Notes: a model not told the origin generated them from the letters alone. Counted from the stretch's first letter, positions 1 through 6,342 are shown. The stretch: 7,934 nucleotides of DNA from JABRWC01 sp039961675 (GCA_039961675.1 JABRWC010000029.1:1-7934); one strand, 5' to 3'. Translations and numbers: made by a program.

Positions 1-129
1 ATCTACATCGAGGTGCTCGACCAGAACGGCTACACCGCGTTCCACCTGATCGATCCCGAATATCAGCCCGAGCAGGTGTTCGAGATGATCCGCCTGATGG
101 CCATGGACGAACGCGTCATCACGCGCTGA
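1..129 (+). CDS. C-terminal 42 residues of an unidentified protein
   Basis: The frame starting at base 1 is open to a TGA at 127-129 and has the third-position G/C bias of the neighbouring genes, so it is the end of a gene that begins before the window. The visible tail is mixed helical and acidic, ending in ERVITR, and contains no motif I recognise. In planctomycete-type genomes a DUF1501 gene is often preceded by a DUF1800 gene, so a DUF1800 partner is the natural guess. That rests on context only; the tail does not resemble a DUF1800 ending that I can recall. It lies 42 nt upstream of the DUF1501 gene on the same strand. Confidence 0.6.
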   Translation: MYIEVLDQNGYTAFHLIDPEYQPEQVFEMIRLMAMDERVITR

Positions 130-137
130 GACAGCCT

Positions 138-157
138 GGGCCGCGAGCGGCCCCTTT
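138..157 (+). terminator. GC-rich hairpin followed by short T run, possible weak terminator
   Basis: A perfect 6-bp stem GGGCCG (138-143) / CGGCCC (148-153) closes a CGAG loop and is followed by C and three T (155-157). It lies 8 nt after the stop of the upstream gene and just before the GGAGA ribosome-binding site (161-165) of the DUF1501 gene. Position and shape fit a weak intrinsic terminator or attenuator that would lower readthrough into the DUF1501 operon. The T run is only three long, so it may equally be a spacer hairpin in a shared transcript. Confidence 0.35.
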
Positions 158-171
158 CCCGGAGACACCGC

Positions 172-1377
172 ATGTGCACCGGCTGCAATGACTACGCCCT
201 CAGCCGACGACGATTCCTTTCGAACGGCGCGGCGACGCTCGCCGCCTTGGCGTACGCCGACCCGATTCTCAGGCTCGTCTCGCAGGCCTACGCGCAGACG
301 TCACAGGGCACAGGGAACCTGCTCGTGCTGTGCCAGCTCGACGGCGGTTTGGACGCGCTGAGCTTTTTGGCGCCCTTCACCAACCCCGTCTATCAGGCCA
401 AGCGGCCGCAACTGGCGCTTAAGGCCGACCAGGTCGTGCCGCTGCCCGACAATCCCGAGTACGGCATCAACAGGCAGTTCCAGTTCTTCGCCGACCTCTA
501 CCAGGCCGGACAGCTCGCGATCATCCAGCAGGTTGCCTTTCCCGACGGCAACGGATCACATTTCGAGAGCCAGGAAGTGTTCGAGTACGGCGTGCGGAAC
601 CTGGGCGGCGCCGGCGCGGGCGTGCCGTGGTATGAGCGGCTGCGCAAGACGTACTTCGACGAGCCGTACGGCGTGCTCAACACGCAGACGATCGGTGACC
701 CGCGGCGCTACGGCTATCCCGACCGCACCTACCGCCGCGCGGCGCAGGAAGCGTTCGGGCGCCTGGCGCGGCTGCCCAAGTCGGGGCGAACCAGCGCGCA
801 AAGCGAGGTGCTCGCCGCGTACGACCGCATCGACCAGCGCGGGCAGGTGCTGCGCGAGCGCACGCAGAACTTCGAATCCACCGGCGCAGCGCGCGATGAT
901 TTCTATCGCGCCGCGATGCTCGCCTCGGCGGGTCTGGGCACGCGCATCATCAAACTGCGCTACGGCGGGTTCGACACGCACGGATCGCAGGACCAGGCAC
1001 AAGCGGAGCTGTTCCCCACGCTCAACGACCATTTCCAGCAGTTCGTCAACGACGCCCGGAACCTCGGCATCTGGGATCGCACGGCCGTGCTGTTCTACAC
1101 CGAGTTCGGCCGCCGCAACGAGGAAAACGGAAGCCCGGGGACCGACCACGGCTACGGCGGGCACATGATGCTGGCCGGGCCGCGCGTCAGCGGCGGGCTG
1201 AAGGGCCAGGCGGTGACGACTTCTGACATCAATCAGGACAATCTGTCCTACTACGTCGACTTCCGCGCGGTGCTCGGCGCCACGATCCGCGATTGGCTCG
1301 GACTGGACCCGGCCCCGATCTTCAAACTGGACGGCGAGAGCTACGACGAAAACGTCGGGTCGCCGCTCTTCGCGTGA
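172..1377 (+). CDS. DUF1501 family protein with Tat signal
   Basis: A 401-residue protein of the DUF1501 family, exported proteins related to the alkaline-phosphatase/sulfatase fold; the substrate is unknown. A twin-arginine motif SRRRFL at residues 11-16 precedes a hydrophobic stretch (18-35) and an AYAQ cleavage region near 39-42, so export in folded form by Tat is likely. Family blocks are visible in order: LDGGLDALSF (57-66), GSHFESQEVFEYG (128-140), GFDTHGSQDQ (266-275), the YTEFGRR...N block (309-319) and GTDHGYGGHMML (323-334). The His and Asp residues in these blocks are candidate metal ligands. The ATG has GGAGA six bases upstream (161-165), which supports this start. The stop overlaps the GTG of the next gene, so the two are probably translated together. 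The CxxC at residues 2-5, ahead of the Tat motif, is unusual but may have no function. The family call is firm; the biochemical role is not known. Confidence 0.92.
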   Translation: MCTGCNDYALSRRRFLSNGAATLAALAYADPILRLVSQAYAQTSQGTGNLLVLCQLDGGLDALSFLAPFTNPVYQAKRPQLALKADQVVPLPDNPEYGINRQFQFFADLYQAGQLAIIQQVAFPDGNGSHFESQEVFEYGVRNLGGAGAGVPWYERLRKTYFDEPYGVLNTQTIGDPRRYGYPDRTYRRAAQEAFGRLARLPKSGRTSAQSEVLAAYDRIDQRGQVLRERTQNFESTGAARDDFYRAAMLASAGLGTRIIKLRYGGFDTHGSQDQAQAELFPTLNDHFQQFVNDARNLGIWDRTAVLFYTEFGRRNEENGSPGTDHGYGGHMMLAGPRVSGGLKGQAVTTSDINQDNLSYYVDFRAVLGATIRDWLGLDPAPIFKLDGESYDENVGSPLFA

Positions 1378-2768
1378 CGCCGCGGCGCGTCGCGGCCCGC
1401 GGCGCCCTGTTCAGCGTCGCCGCTGGCGCGGCGCTGGCGGCCGCCTGCTCGAACGCCGCCGCGCAGTCGGAAACCGGCGCCGGCGAGTTTGACATCTCGA
1501 CCGTGGCCGAAGGGCTTGAGCTTCCAACCGCGATCGCGGCCGCGCCGGACGGTCGTTTGTTCGTAGCCGAAAAGAGCGGGCGGATTCGAATCATCCGCGA
1601 CGGCGTCGTACAGCCTCAGCCCTTCGCGGAGATCGAAGTCTTCGACGCCCTGGAGACCGGCCTGCTGGGTCTCGCGCTCGACCCGCACTTCGCCGCCAAT
1701 CACTACGTCTACGCGTTCGCTTCGATCACGAACAACGAGCAGCGGATTCTCCGCTTCACCGACCTCGACGGCGTCGGCGAACGGCCGCTGGCCATCAAGG
1801 CGAACCTGCCCTGCGGCGCGGAGCATGCCGGCGGCGGGCTGACGTTCGGGCCGAACGGCATGCTGTACTTCTCGATCGGAGACGTCGGCCTCGCCGCGAA
1901 CGCCCAGTCGCTTTCAACGCTCGCGGGCAAGCTCTGCCGCATCGCGCCGGATGGCGCGGCGCCGCGCGACAACCCGCTGACCACGCCGACCGGCGCGCCC
2001 AGCGCCATCTACGCGCTCGGCTTTCGCAACCCCTTCCGCTTCTGCTTCGCCCCGGACGGCCGCGCGTTCGTGATGGACGTGGGGTCCGACGGCGAGCAAC
2101 GGCGTGAGGAAATCAACATCGTCCGCGCCGGCGACAACTGCGGATGGCCGCTCACCGAGGGGGCGGACCCCGCGACCGCATCGCTCGGGCTTACGAACCC
2201 GGCGTACGCCTACTTCGACGAAGGTTCCGCCATCACCGGTGCGCTCTACTACGACTCCGGGCAATGGCCGGCGACGTACCGGGGCAGCCTGTTCCACCTC
2301 GAATTCGTGCTGAACCGGCTCTACCGCCTGGAGCTCAGCGGCGACCAGGCCGTGCGGCATGAGCTGTTCCTGCAACTCGACGGCGGACCGACCGACCTGG
2401 CGCAGGATGTGGACGGAACCGTGCTGTACTGCGAGTTGTACACCGGGCGCGTGCGGCGAATCCGATACGTCGGTCCCCTGCCGCCTGCGCTTCCGGCCTC
2501 CGCGCAGCCCAGCGCTCCCACGCCGGAGGGCAACGGCGGCGACGGCGACGGAACTGACGCGGCCTCACCGTCGGCCGCGCCGAACTCCGCCAATCCAGGC
2601 GACGAAGCGCCGTTGCCGCCGCCGGCGGCCCTGTGCGGCTCGGGGGCGCTCATGCCCTTCTCGTGCCTGCTCGCCGCGATGTCGCTCGCTCGCATCCGCG
2701 GCTGCGGGCCGGGCCGCAGCCCCGCAGCGTCGGACGTCCCTGCCCGACAGCGCATGCCACGACAGTGA
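1374..2768 (+). CDS. Secreted PQQ-dependent sugar dehydrogenase-like beta-propeller protein
   Basis: A 464-residue protein of the glucose/sorbosone dehydrogenase family (soluble PQQ glucose dehydrogenase, Hhip-like). The GTG at 1374 overlaps the preceding TGA as GTGA, typical of translational coupling, and puts a signal peptide at the N-terminus: Arg-rich start, hydrophobic core 11-24, then either Cys25 as an imperfect lipobox or cleavage after AAA at 28-30. Family motifs: PTAIAAAPDGRLFVAE (51-66), LLGLALDPHF (97-106), HAGGGLTFGPNGMLYFSIGD (151-170, with the catalytic-type His151), GFRNPFRF (216-223, with Arg218), the EINIV..GDNCGWP block (246-259) and GALYYDSGQWPATYRG (289-304). Such enzymes oxidise sugars or other alcohols in the periplasm with PQQ; the actual substrate cannot be told here, and some family members lack demonstrated activity. 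After the propeller (about 370) comes a Pro/Gly/Asp-rich linker and a Cys-containing hydrophobic tail. An upstream TTG at 1293 would add 27 residues inside the previous gene and hide the signal peptide, so I rejected it. Confidence 0.88.
   Translation: MTPRRVAARGALFSVAAGAALAAACSNAAAQSETGAGEFDISTVAEGLELPTAIAAAPDGRLFVAEKSGRIRIIRDGVVQPQPFAEIEVFDALETGLLGLALDPHFAANHYVYAFASITNNEQRILRFTDLDGVGERPLAIKANLPCGAEHAGGGLTFGPNGMLYFSIGDVGLAANAQSLSTLAGKLCRIAPDGAAPRDNPLTTPTGAPSAIYALGFRNPFRFCFAPDGRAFVMDVGSDGEQRREEINIVRAGDNCGWPLTEGADPATASLGLTNPAYAYFDEGSAITGALYYDSGQWPATYRGSLFHLEFVLNRLYRLELSGDQAVRHELFLQLDGGPTDLAQDVDGTVLYCELYTGRVRRIRYVGPLPPALPASAQPSAPTPEGNGGDGDGTDAASPSAAPNSANPGDEAPLPPPAALCGSGALMPFSCLLAAMSLARIRGCGPGRSPAASDVPARQRMPRQ
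2634..2699 (+). other. Putative C-terminal sorting/anchor segment of the dehydrogenase-like protein
   Basis: Residues 421-442 of the upstream protein read CGSGALMP, then a short hydrophobic stretch, then ARIR. They follow a low-complexity linker rich in Gly, Asp, Ser and Pro (about 381-420). Linker, Cys-Gly motif, short transmembrane segment and basic cluster is the layout of bacterial C-terminal sorting signals such as MYXO-CTERM. It is not a perfect case, because about 22 further residues follow the basic cluster. Confidence 0.4.
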
Positions 2769-2869
2769 GCGAGCGCGAGGCAGCGCCGATCCGAACCCCG
2801 CCCGGGAGTGCGGAGCGCGTCCAGCCGATCCGCCACCGTAACAGGCCGTCGAGACAATTGCCGAGACGC

Positions 2870-2971
2870 TCACGGCACACCGACCTTGCCCACCGCGCCT
2901 TGGGGGCGAAGGCGATACGAGGCTTTCGCGGGGCGGTCGAAATACTCGGCCGCCAGCGTGCCGTCGGCTTG
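2870..2971 (-). pseudogene. Short coding-like remnant, 33 codons, no start
   Basis: On the - strand a frame bounded upstream by TAA (2972-2974) and ending in TGA (2870-2872) reads ADGTLAAEYFDRPAKASYRL and ends KVGVP. Its balanced composition and mostly G/C third positions look like a real protein C-terminus, unlike the Arg-rich translations of the other frames here. It has no ATG/GTG start of its own at the 5' end and is not continuous with queG, since two further in-frame stops lie between. I do not recognise a family. It may be the tail of a gene eroded or cut off downstream of queG, or it may be chance. Confidence 0.22.
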
Positions 2972-3004
2972 TTACGGCCGCGGCTCGGAGGGAAGTCCTG
3001 AGGT

Positions 3005-3032
3005 TCGCGGAAATCACCTCACGGAACCGCGA
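3005..3032 (-). terminator. Weak stem-loop just downstream of queG
   Basis: TCGCGG (3005-3010) pairs perfectly with CCGCGA (3027-3032) around a 16-nt loop, 2 nt beyond the queG stop codon on the - strand. Its position suits 3'-end formation of the queG transcript, but the stem is short, the loop long, and no T tract follows. It is listed only as a candidate. Confidence 0.2.
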
Positions 3033-3034
3033 GA

Positions 3035-4063
3035 TCACGTCGCGTTCGAGGGCGTGCCGGCAGACCGCTCCGCTCCGTTGCGCAGCGCGATCTCCGCGTT
3101 CCGTTGCCACATCGCGCGCGTCGCGCGGCCAGCGGCCGTGCCGCGCACCAGGCGCTTGTAATCGCCGGGCGTAAGGCGCGCCAATTGCGGCAGCTCGAGC
3201 CTCGATGGAATGTATTCCCGCACAATCTCGGCGTCGTGCGCCGGCGGCGCCTTCGCGTTGAACGGGCACACGTCTTGGCACACGTCGCAGCCGTAGACCC
3301 ACTCGCCAATGCCATCGCGCAGATCGGCCGGAATCTCGCCGCGGTGTTCGATCGTGAGATACGAAATGCAGCGCGACGCATCCATCTGGTAGGGCGCGAC
3401 GAGCGCGCGCGTCGGGCAGGCGTCGAGGCAGCGCGTGCAGGTGCCGCAGTGATCCGTGGCGGGCTCGTCCGGAGCAAGCTCCAGCGTGGACACGACTTCG
3501 CCCAGGAACAGGAACGATCCCAGCGCCGGGTCGATCACGAGCGTGTTCTTGCCGATCCAGCCGACGCCGGCGGCCGCGGCCAATTCGCGCTCCAGCAGCG
3601 GCGCCGTATCGACGCACACGCGCGCGTCGAACGGCTCGTCGATCTCGGCGCGCATGTGATCGACCAGGACCCCGAGCCGTTGCCGGAGCACGAGGTGGTA
3701 GTCCGGCCCGCGGACGTACTGCGCCACGCGGCCGGTCGGAACAGCGGGCGGCATGCCGACGCCAGCGGTTCCCCCCGCGGTCCGCGCGGCCACCCGGGAA
3801 GGCAGCCGATCCTTTTCGGTGGCCCGGCGGTAGCTCAGCGCTGCGCAGATGATGGACCGGGCGCCGGGAAGAATGTGCGAGGAGTCCGCGCGGCAATCCG
3901 TGTTTCGGTGCAGATATCGCATCGAGCCGGCATAGCCTGCCGCGAGCCAGTCCCTATAATACCTCGCGTTGCGAACCGGGCCGGCGCGGACGATGCGCAG
4001 TCGGTCAAAGCCCAGTTCGCGGGCGATGCGCTTGACCCGAATCGCTTTCACGGCCGGCGTCAT
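3035..4063 (-). CDS. queG: tRNA epoxyqueuosine(34) reductase
   Basis: QueG reduces epoxyqueuosine to queuosine at the wobble base of GUN-anticodon tRNAs, using cobalamin and two [4Fe-4S] clusters, in the cytoplasm. The 342-residue length is close to the family's short form. Visible motifs: VDTAPLLERE (151-160, with the catalytic-type Asp152), GWIGKNT (168-174), first cluster CGTCTRCLDACP (C206, C209, C212, C216) and second cluster C232 with CDVCQDVCP (C259, C262, C266). RGPDYH (118-123) is also typical. Start: ATG at 4061-4063, chosen because the N-terminal helix and GFDRLRI follow as usual; no clear Shine-Dalgarno is visible. Oddity: residues about 86-112, between the SY of the N-terminal domain and the QYVRGPDYH block, form a low-complexity Ala/Gly/Pro insertion encoded by a palindromic DNA segment. 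The gene stands alone on this strand, divergent from the 4144 gene with an 80-bp gap. Identification is very secure. Confidence 0.96.
   Translation of the reverse strand: MTPAVKAIRVKRIARELGFDRLRIVRAGPVRNARYYRDWLAAGYAGSMRYLHRNTDCRADSSHILPGARSIICAALSYRRATEKDRLPSRVAARTAGGTAGVGMPPAVPTGRVAQYVRGPDYHLVLRQRLGVLVDHMRAEIDEPFDARVCVDTAPLLERELAAAAGVGWIGKNTLVIDPALGSFLFLGEVVSTLELAPDEPATDHCGTCTRCLDACPTRALVAPYQMDASRCISYLTIEHRGEIPADLRDGIGEWVYGCDVCQDVCPFNAKAPPAHDAEIVREYIPSRLELPQLARLTPGDYKRLVRGTAAGRATRAMWQRNAEIALRNGAERSAGTPSNAT
3738..3772. repeat. Imperfect palindrome inside queG coding a GTAGVGMPPAVP insertion
   Basis: A perfect 10-bp palindrome CGGCATGCCG (3749-3758) is flanked by GGAAC (3738-3742) and GTTCC (3768-3772). 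Short paired stretches lie between them, with two mismatches and a 3-nt bulge. On the queG strand this encodes residues 98-109, GTAGVGMPPAVP, in the middle of an insertion relative to the usual QueG spacing. The form recalls small palindromic repeats that insert in frame into coding genes, as known from Rickettsia. Only one copy is present in this window, so dispersal is untested. Confidence 0.4.
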
Positions 4064-4114
4064 CCCGGACGATGATACCGCGGTACGGCGAGCATGGCGG
4101 CGGTGTCTCGTCCC

Positions 4115-4129
4115 CCGGGCCAGGCCCGG
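4115..4129. promoter_or_regulatory. Inverted repeat in the queG divergent region, next to a Shine-Dalgarno
   Basis: CCGGGC (4115-4120) and GCCCGG (4124-4129) form a perfect 6-bp stem with a CAG loop. It lies in the 80-bp divergent region between queG (- strand) and the 4144 gene (+ strand), and ends 3 nt before the AGGAG Shine-Dalgarno at 4133-4137. It could be an operator shared by the two genes or a 5'-leader hairpin that limits ribosome access. GC-rich DNA forms such repeats by chance, so confidence is low. No convincing -35/-10 pair is visible on either strand. Confidence 0.28.
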
Positions 4130-4143
4130 TGCAGGAGCGGTGG

Positions 4144-4551
4144 ATGTTCAACTATGACTGGTTCCACAACGGGGGGCTTGCGCGCCTGGTCTCCGAGTCC
4201 AAGCGGAGATGCGCGCAGAGGAAATTCAGCGACCACCCTCCGGCCGGCAACGGGACCGCGGCGCAGGAAGAGTACATCAAGCAGCTCGACACGCGCGTGA
4301 TCCTGTACATGAAGGACGGACTGACCTACGAGATGAAGGAAATGGCCGACATCGGGATGAGCAGCGCGCTGGCCTTCGAGTGCGTACCGGTGGACGACAA
4401 CTACAAGGCCGGCGCGATCGTCCTGGTCGCCCCGTTCGAGGACATCGCGCGCGTCGAGGTCTTCGCCGTGCATCCCGACGACAAGCCGGTCGAAAACTTC
4501 AAGATTCCGGGTTTCCGTCCGGCGGCGATGGAGCACGGCTCGCGCGAGTGA
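4144..4551 (+). CDS. Conserved-looking protein of unknown function, 135 residues
   Basis: I do not recognise a family. The ATG at 4144 is preceded by AGGAG (4133-4137) with six-base spacing. An in-frame ATG at 4072 would add 24 Gly/Pro-rich residues with no Shine-Dalgarno, so the shorter start is preferred. The protein opens with an aromatic segment MFNYDWFHNGG, then a basic Arg/Lys-rich stretch (17-28). A soluble alpha/beta-looking body follows, with alternating hydrophobic strands at about 52-56 (RVILYM), 75-82 and 93-100 (AGAIVLVA), then RVEVFAVHPDDKP (105-117), and a tail IPGFRP. There is no signal peptide or membrane segment, so it is probably cytoplasmic. Codon use matches the neighbours. 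It is followed after 49 nt by an exported hydrolase gene on the same strand, possibly one transcript. Confidence 0.75.
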   Translation: MFNYDWFHNGGLARLVSESKRRCAQRKFSDHPPAGNGTAAQEEYIKQLDTRVILYMKDGLTYEMKEMADIGMSSALAFECVPVDDNYKAGAIVLVAPFEDIARVEVFAVHPDDKPVENFKIPGFRPAAMEHGSRE

Positions 4552-4600
4552 CGGAGCGGCTGGGGCGGGGCAATCCGGCAGGAGACGGAGCGCGGAGTCG

Positions 4601-5395
4601 ATGTCGGCCAGAGTGTGCGTTGCAGCCGGGCTGCTCGTGTTCGCCGCGGGATGCGGACCGTCGTTCGGCGCCAACGCCGTCAACGGCATCACGTTCTACT
4701 GTCCTGGCGCGGGCAACATCGACTTTGGCGACGTGGGCGTTCGACAGGGCCTGGAGGCGGCCGGTTACCGCGGGCAGGTGGCGACGTTCACCTGGACGAT
4801 CGCGCCGCTTAATCCGGCCATTGATCAGACGCTGCGCGTCAATGCCAAGCTCCGGGCGGCCATCCTCTCGGATTACATCGAAGAGTACGAGAACCAGTAC
4901 CCCGGCCGGCCCGTGAATCTGGTGGGGCTGTCCGCGGGCACGGGCGTGGCGGTCTGGGCGCTGGAAGGGCTGAGCGCGAAGTACAAAGTCGATAACGTGG
5001 TGCTGCTCGGTTCGAGCCTCTGGTTCCGCTACGACATGAGCGAGGCGCTCAAGCACGTGCGCGGCAAGGTTTACGTCTACTATTCGCCGCACGACGCCGT
5101 TCTGGCCGGCCCGATGAAGGTCTTCGGCACGATCGACGGCAAGTTCGGCGAGGACGGCGCGGGGTCGGTCGGTCTTCGCCCGCCGAAGGGCGCCGGCGAC
5201 CGGATCGTGAATATCCCCTACCGCAGCGAGTTCCAGCGCTACGGCTATTACGGCGGCCACGTGGATTCGACCAGTCCGGCATTTGTGCGAAACGTGCTGG
5301 CGCGCCATATCCTCAGCGAACCGAAGACCGCGCAAGCCGATACAGAGTCCGCCACTCCTGCGCAGCCAGTTCTTCAGGCCGGGACTCGGGACTGA
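4601..5395 (+). CDS. Exported alpha/beta-hydrolase-fold protein (probable serine hydrolase, possible lipoprotein)
   Basis: A 264-residue protein with a short hydrophobic N-terminus (7-17) ending FAAGC, so Cys18 is a plausible lipidation site and the protein would sit in the envelope. The nucleophile-elbow motif GLSAG lies at 109-113, with Ser111 after the strand VNLV. Asp165 in YYSPHDAVL and His220 in YYGGHVDS are in the expected order and spacing for a Ser-Asp-His triad. The natural substrate (ester, thioester, peptide or other) cannot be inferred. The ATG at 4601 has purine-rich GGAG matches at 4587-4590 and 4594-4597, at longer and shorter than ideal distance. The last 27 residues are low-complexity (Thr, Ala, Pro, Gln) and overlap the 3' end of rsmA on the opposite strand, so the catalytic fold is complete before the overlap. 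It may be co-transcribed with the 4144 gene. Confidence 0.8.
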   Translation: MSARVCVAAGLLVFAAGCGPSFGANAVNGITFYCPGAGNIDFGDVGVRQGLEAAGYRGQVATFTWTIAPLNPAIDQTLRVNAKLRAAILSDYIEEYENQYPGRPVNLVGLSAGTGVAVWALEGLSAKYKVDNVVLLGSSLWFRYDMSEALKHVRGKVYVYYSPHDAVLAGPMKVFGTIDGKFGEDGAGSVGLRPPKGAGDRIVNIPYRSEFQRYGYYGGHVDSTSPAFVRNVLARHILSEPKTAQADTESATPAQPVLQAGTRD

Positions 5396-6188
5396 CGCCC
5401 GCCGACGCAAGCAGCGTCTCGACGTCGCCCTCGTACGCATCTCGCAGCCCGCGCCGCAGCATCTTCCGCCGGTGCTGGAACGCGCGCTGGACGAAGCGGG
5501 CGAAGTCCGCGGCGTCATTCGGACCGGCAAATCCCGGCGGGAGCGGCCGAATTCGCATCATCACAGAGTCGATCTTGGGCCGCGGCCAGAACGCCTCCGG
5601 CGGCAGTTGGGCCAGCAGCTCGACGCGCGCGAGTACGGACATGACGACCGAGACCGGCCCATATGCATCGCTGCGTGGCGGCGCCAGCAGCCGCTCCCCC
5701 ACTTCGCGCTGGATCGTGCACACCATGCGTTCCAGCGGCGGCCGGACGTGGAGCAGCTCCATCAGCAGCGGCGTGGCAATCTGGTACGGCAAGTTCGCGA
5801 CGAGCTTACGCGCGCCGCCGGGGCCTGGAGCATGCTCGCTCAGCATGGCGAGCAGTTGCGGTTCGATGGAGTGTTTTCCCGCCAGCGCGTCGCCCGTGTA
5901 GAGGGTGATGTTCGGCGCGCCGGCGAGTCTTTCCGCCAGCATTGCGGACAAGCCGCGGTCGATCTCGGCGGCGACGACGCGCGCGCCGCTCCGCAGGAGC
6001 AACTCCGTCAGCGACCCGGTTCCGGCGCCGACCTCAAGCACAACGTCGCCGGGGACGATTTCAGCGGCCGCGACCAGCTTGCGCATCAGGTTCAGATCGA
6101 TCAGGAAGTTCTGTCCGAAGCGGTGCTGCGGGCGCAGACCGGCCGCGGCGAGAAGCCCGCGGATTTCGGAAAGCGTTTGACCGGCCAT
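5313..6188 (-). CDS. rsmA: 16S rRNA (adenine(1518)-N6/adenine(1519)-N6) dimethyltransferase
   Basis: RsmA (KsgA) dimethylates two adjacent adenines in the 3'-terminal hairpin of 16S rRNA, using SAM, late in 30S subunit assembly. With the ATG at 6186-6188 the protein has 291 residues, a normal length. Motifs: FGQNFL (24-29), SAM-binding loop LEVGAGTGSLT (51-61), acidic AEID (74-77), GDAL (99-102), catalytic NLPY (132-135), the FWPRPKIDS block (190-198) and the C-terminal helical domain ending in RPEELAAQEW. An in-frame GTG at 6225-6227 would add 13 residues that are not typical of the family, so I prefer the ATG; neither start has a clear Shine-Dalgarno. Its 3' end overlaps the convergent hydrolase gene by 83 bp, and the conserved RPEEL region lies within this overlap. 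It is divergent from the DinB-like gene across 154 bp. Confidence 0.95.
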   Translation of the reverse strand: MAGQTLSEIRGLLAAAGLRPQHRFGQNFLIDLNLMRKLVAAAEIVPGDVVLEVGAGTGSLTELLLRSGARVVAAEIDRGLSAMLAERLAGAPNITLYTGDALAGKHSIEPQLLAMLSEHAPGPGGARKLVANLPYQIATPLLMELLHVRPPLERMVCTIQREVGERLLAPPRSDAYGPVSVVMSVLARVELLAQLPPEAFWPRPKIDSVMMRIRPLPPGFAGPNDAADFARFVQRAFQHRRKMLRRGLRDAYEGDVETLLASAGVSPESRPEELAAQEWRTLYRLARSSVR

Positions 6189-6238
6189 GCACGGATCGTG
6201 GCCGAACCCGCGATGACCGGCAAGCACGTTCGGATTGG

Positions 6239-6259
6239 CGAGCGGCCGTGGACCGCTCG
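6239..6259. repeat. Inverted repeat in the rsmA/DinB-like divergent region
   Basis: CGAGCGG (6239-6245) pairs with CCGCTCG (6253-6259) around the 7-nt loop CCGTGGA. It sits in the 154-bp region between the divergent rsmA and DinB-like genes, 51 nt upstream of the rsmA ATG. It could be an operator or a leader hairpin for rsmA. A perfect 7-bp repeat is only mildly unusual in DNA this GC-rich. I see no convincing promoter elements elsewhere in this stretch. Confidence 0.25.
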
Positions 6260-6330
6260 TCCGCGCGTCGGATAAGCTGTCGCGCGCCGGTGCGGCCCTG
6301 GTTGAGATGTTGCGGCCTCGCCGCCGGCAC

Positions 6331-6337
6331 GGAGGTG
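6331..6337 (+). promoter_or_regulatory. Strong Shine-Dalgarno fixing the DinB-like start
   Basis: GGAGGTG ends five bases before the ATG at 6343. It is the best ribosome-binding site in the window. It shows that translation begins in the frame of 6343 even though the conserved C-terminal part of the protein lies in a different frame. Confidence 0.75.
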
Positions 6338-6342
6338 GGCTT

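Larger units (their letters stand above)
2769..3034. other. Gene-poor gap between convergent genes
   Basis: This 266-base gap separates the + strand dehydrogenase gene from the - strand queG, so both transcripts end here. No complete gene is convincing on either strand; the long frames crossing it have Arg/Pro/Ser/Ala-rich translations typical of shadow frames. It holds a 33-codon coding-like stretch (2870-2971, - strand) and a 6-bp stem (3005-3032) described separately. I see no T-rich intrinsic terminator after the dehydrogenase stop. Confidence 0.7.

Noticed and set aside
1293..1373. Upstream TTG start for the dehydrogenase-like gene
   Set aside because: It would place 27 Arg-rich residues ahead of the signal peptide inside the DUF1501 gene; GTG 1374 gives the GTGA overlap and an N-terminal signal.
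2565..3896. 443-codon - strand frame across the dehydrogenase tail, the gap and queG
   Set aside because: It is Arg/Pro-rich, runs through queG in another frame and has no recognisable domain.
3104..4075. 323-codon + strand frame opposite queG
   Set aside because: It is the mirror frame of queG, with His/Arg/Val-rich noise; queG motifs are unambiguous.
4072..4143. Upstream ATG start for the 135-residue protein
   Set aside because: There is no Shine-Dalgarno, the added residues are Gly/Pro-rich, and the ATG at 4144 has AGGAG at ideal spacing.
6189..6227. GTG start extending RsmA by 13 residues
   Set aside because: The extra residues do not resemble the family N-terminus; ATG at 6188 gives the usual distance to FGQNFL.
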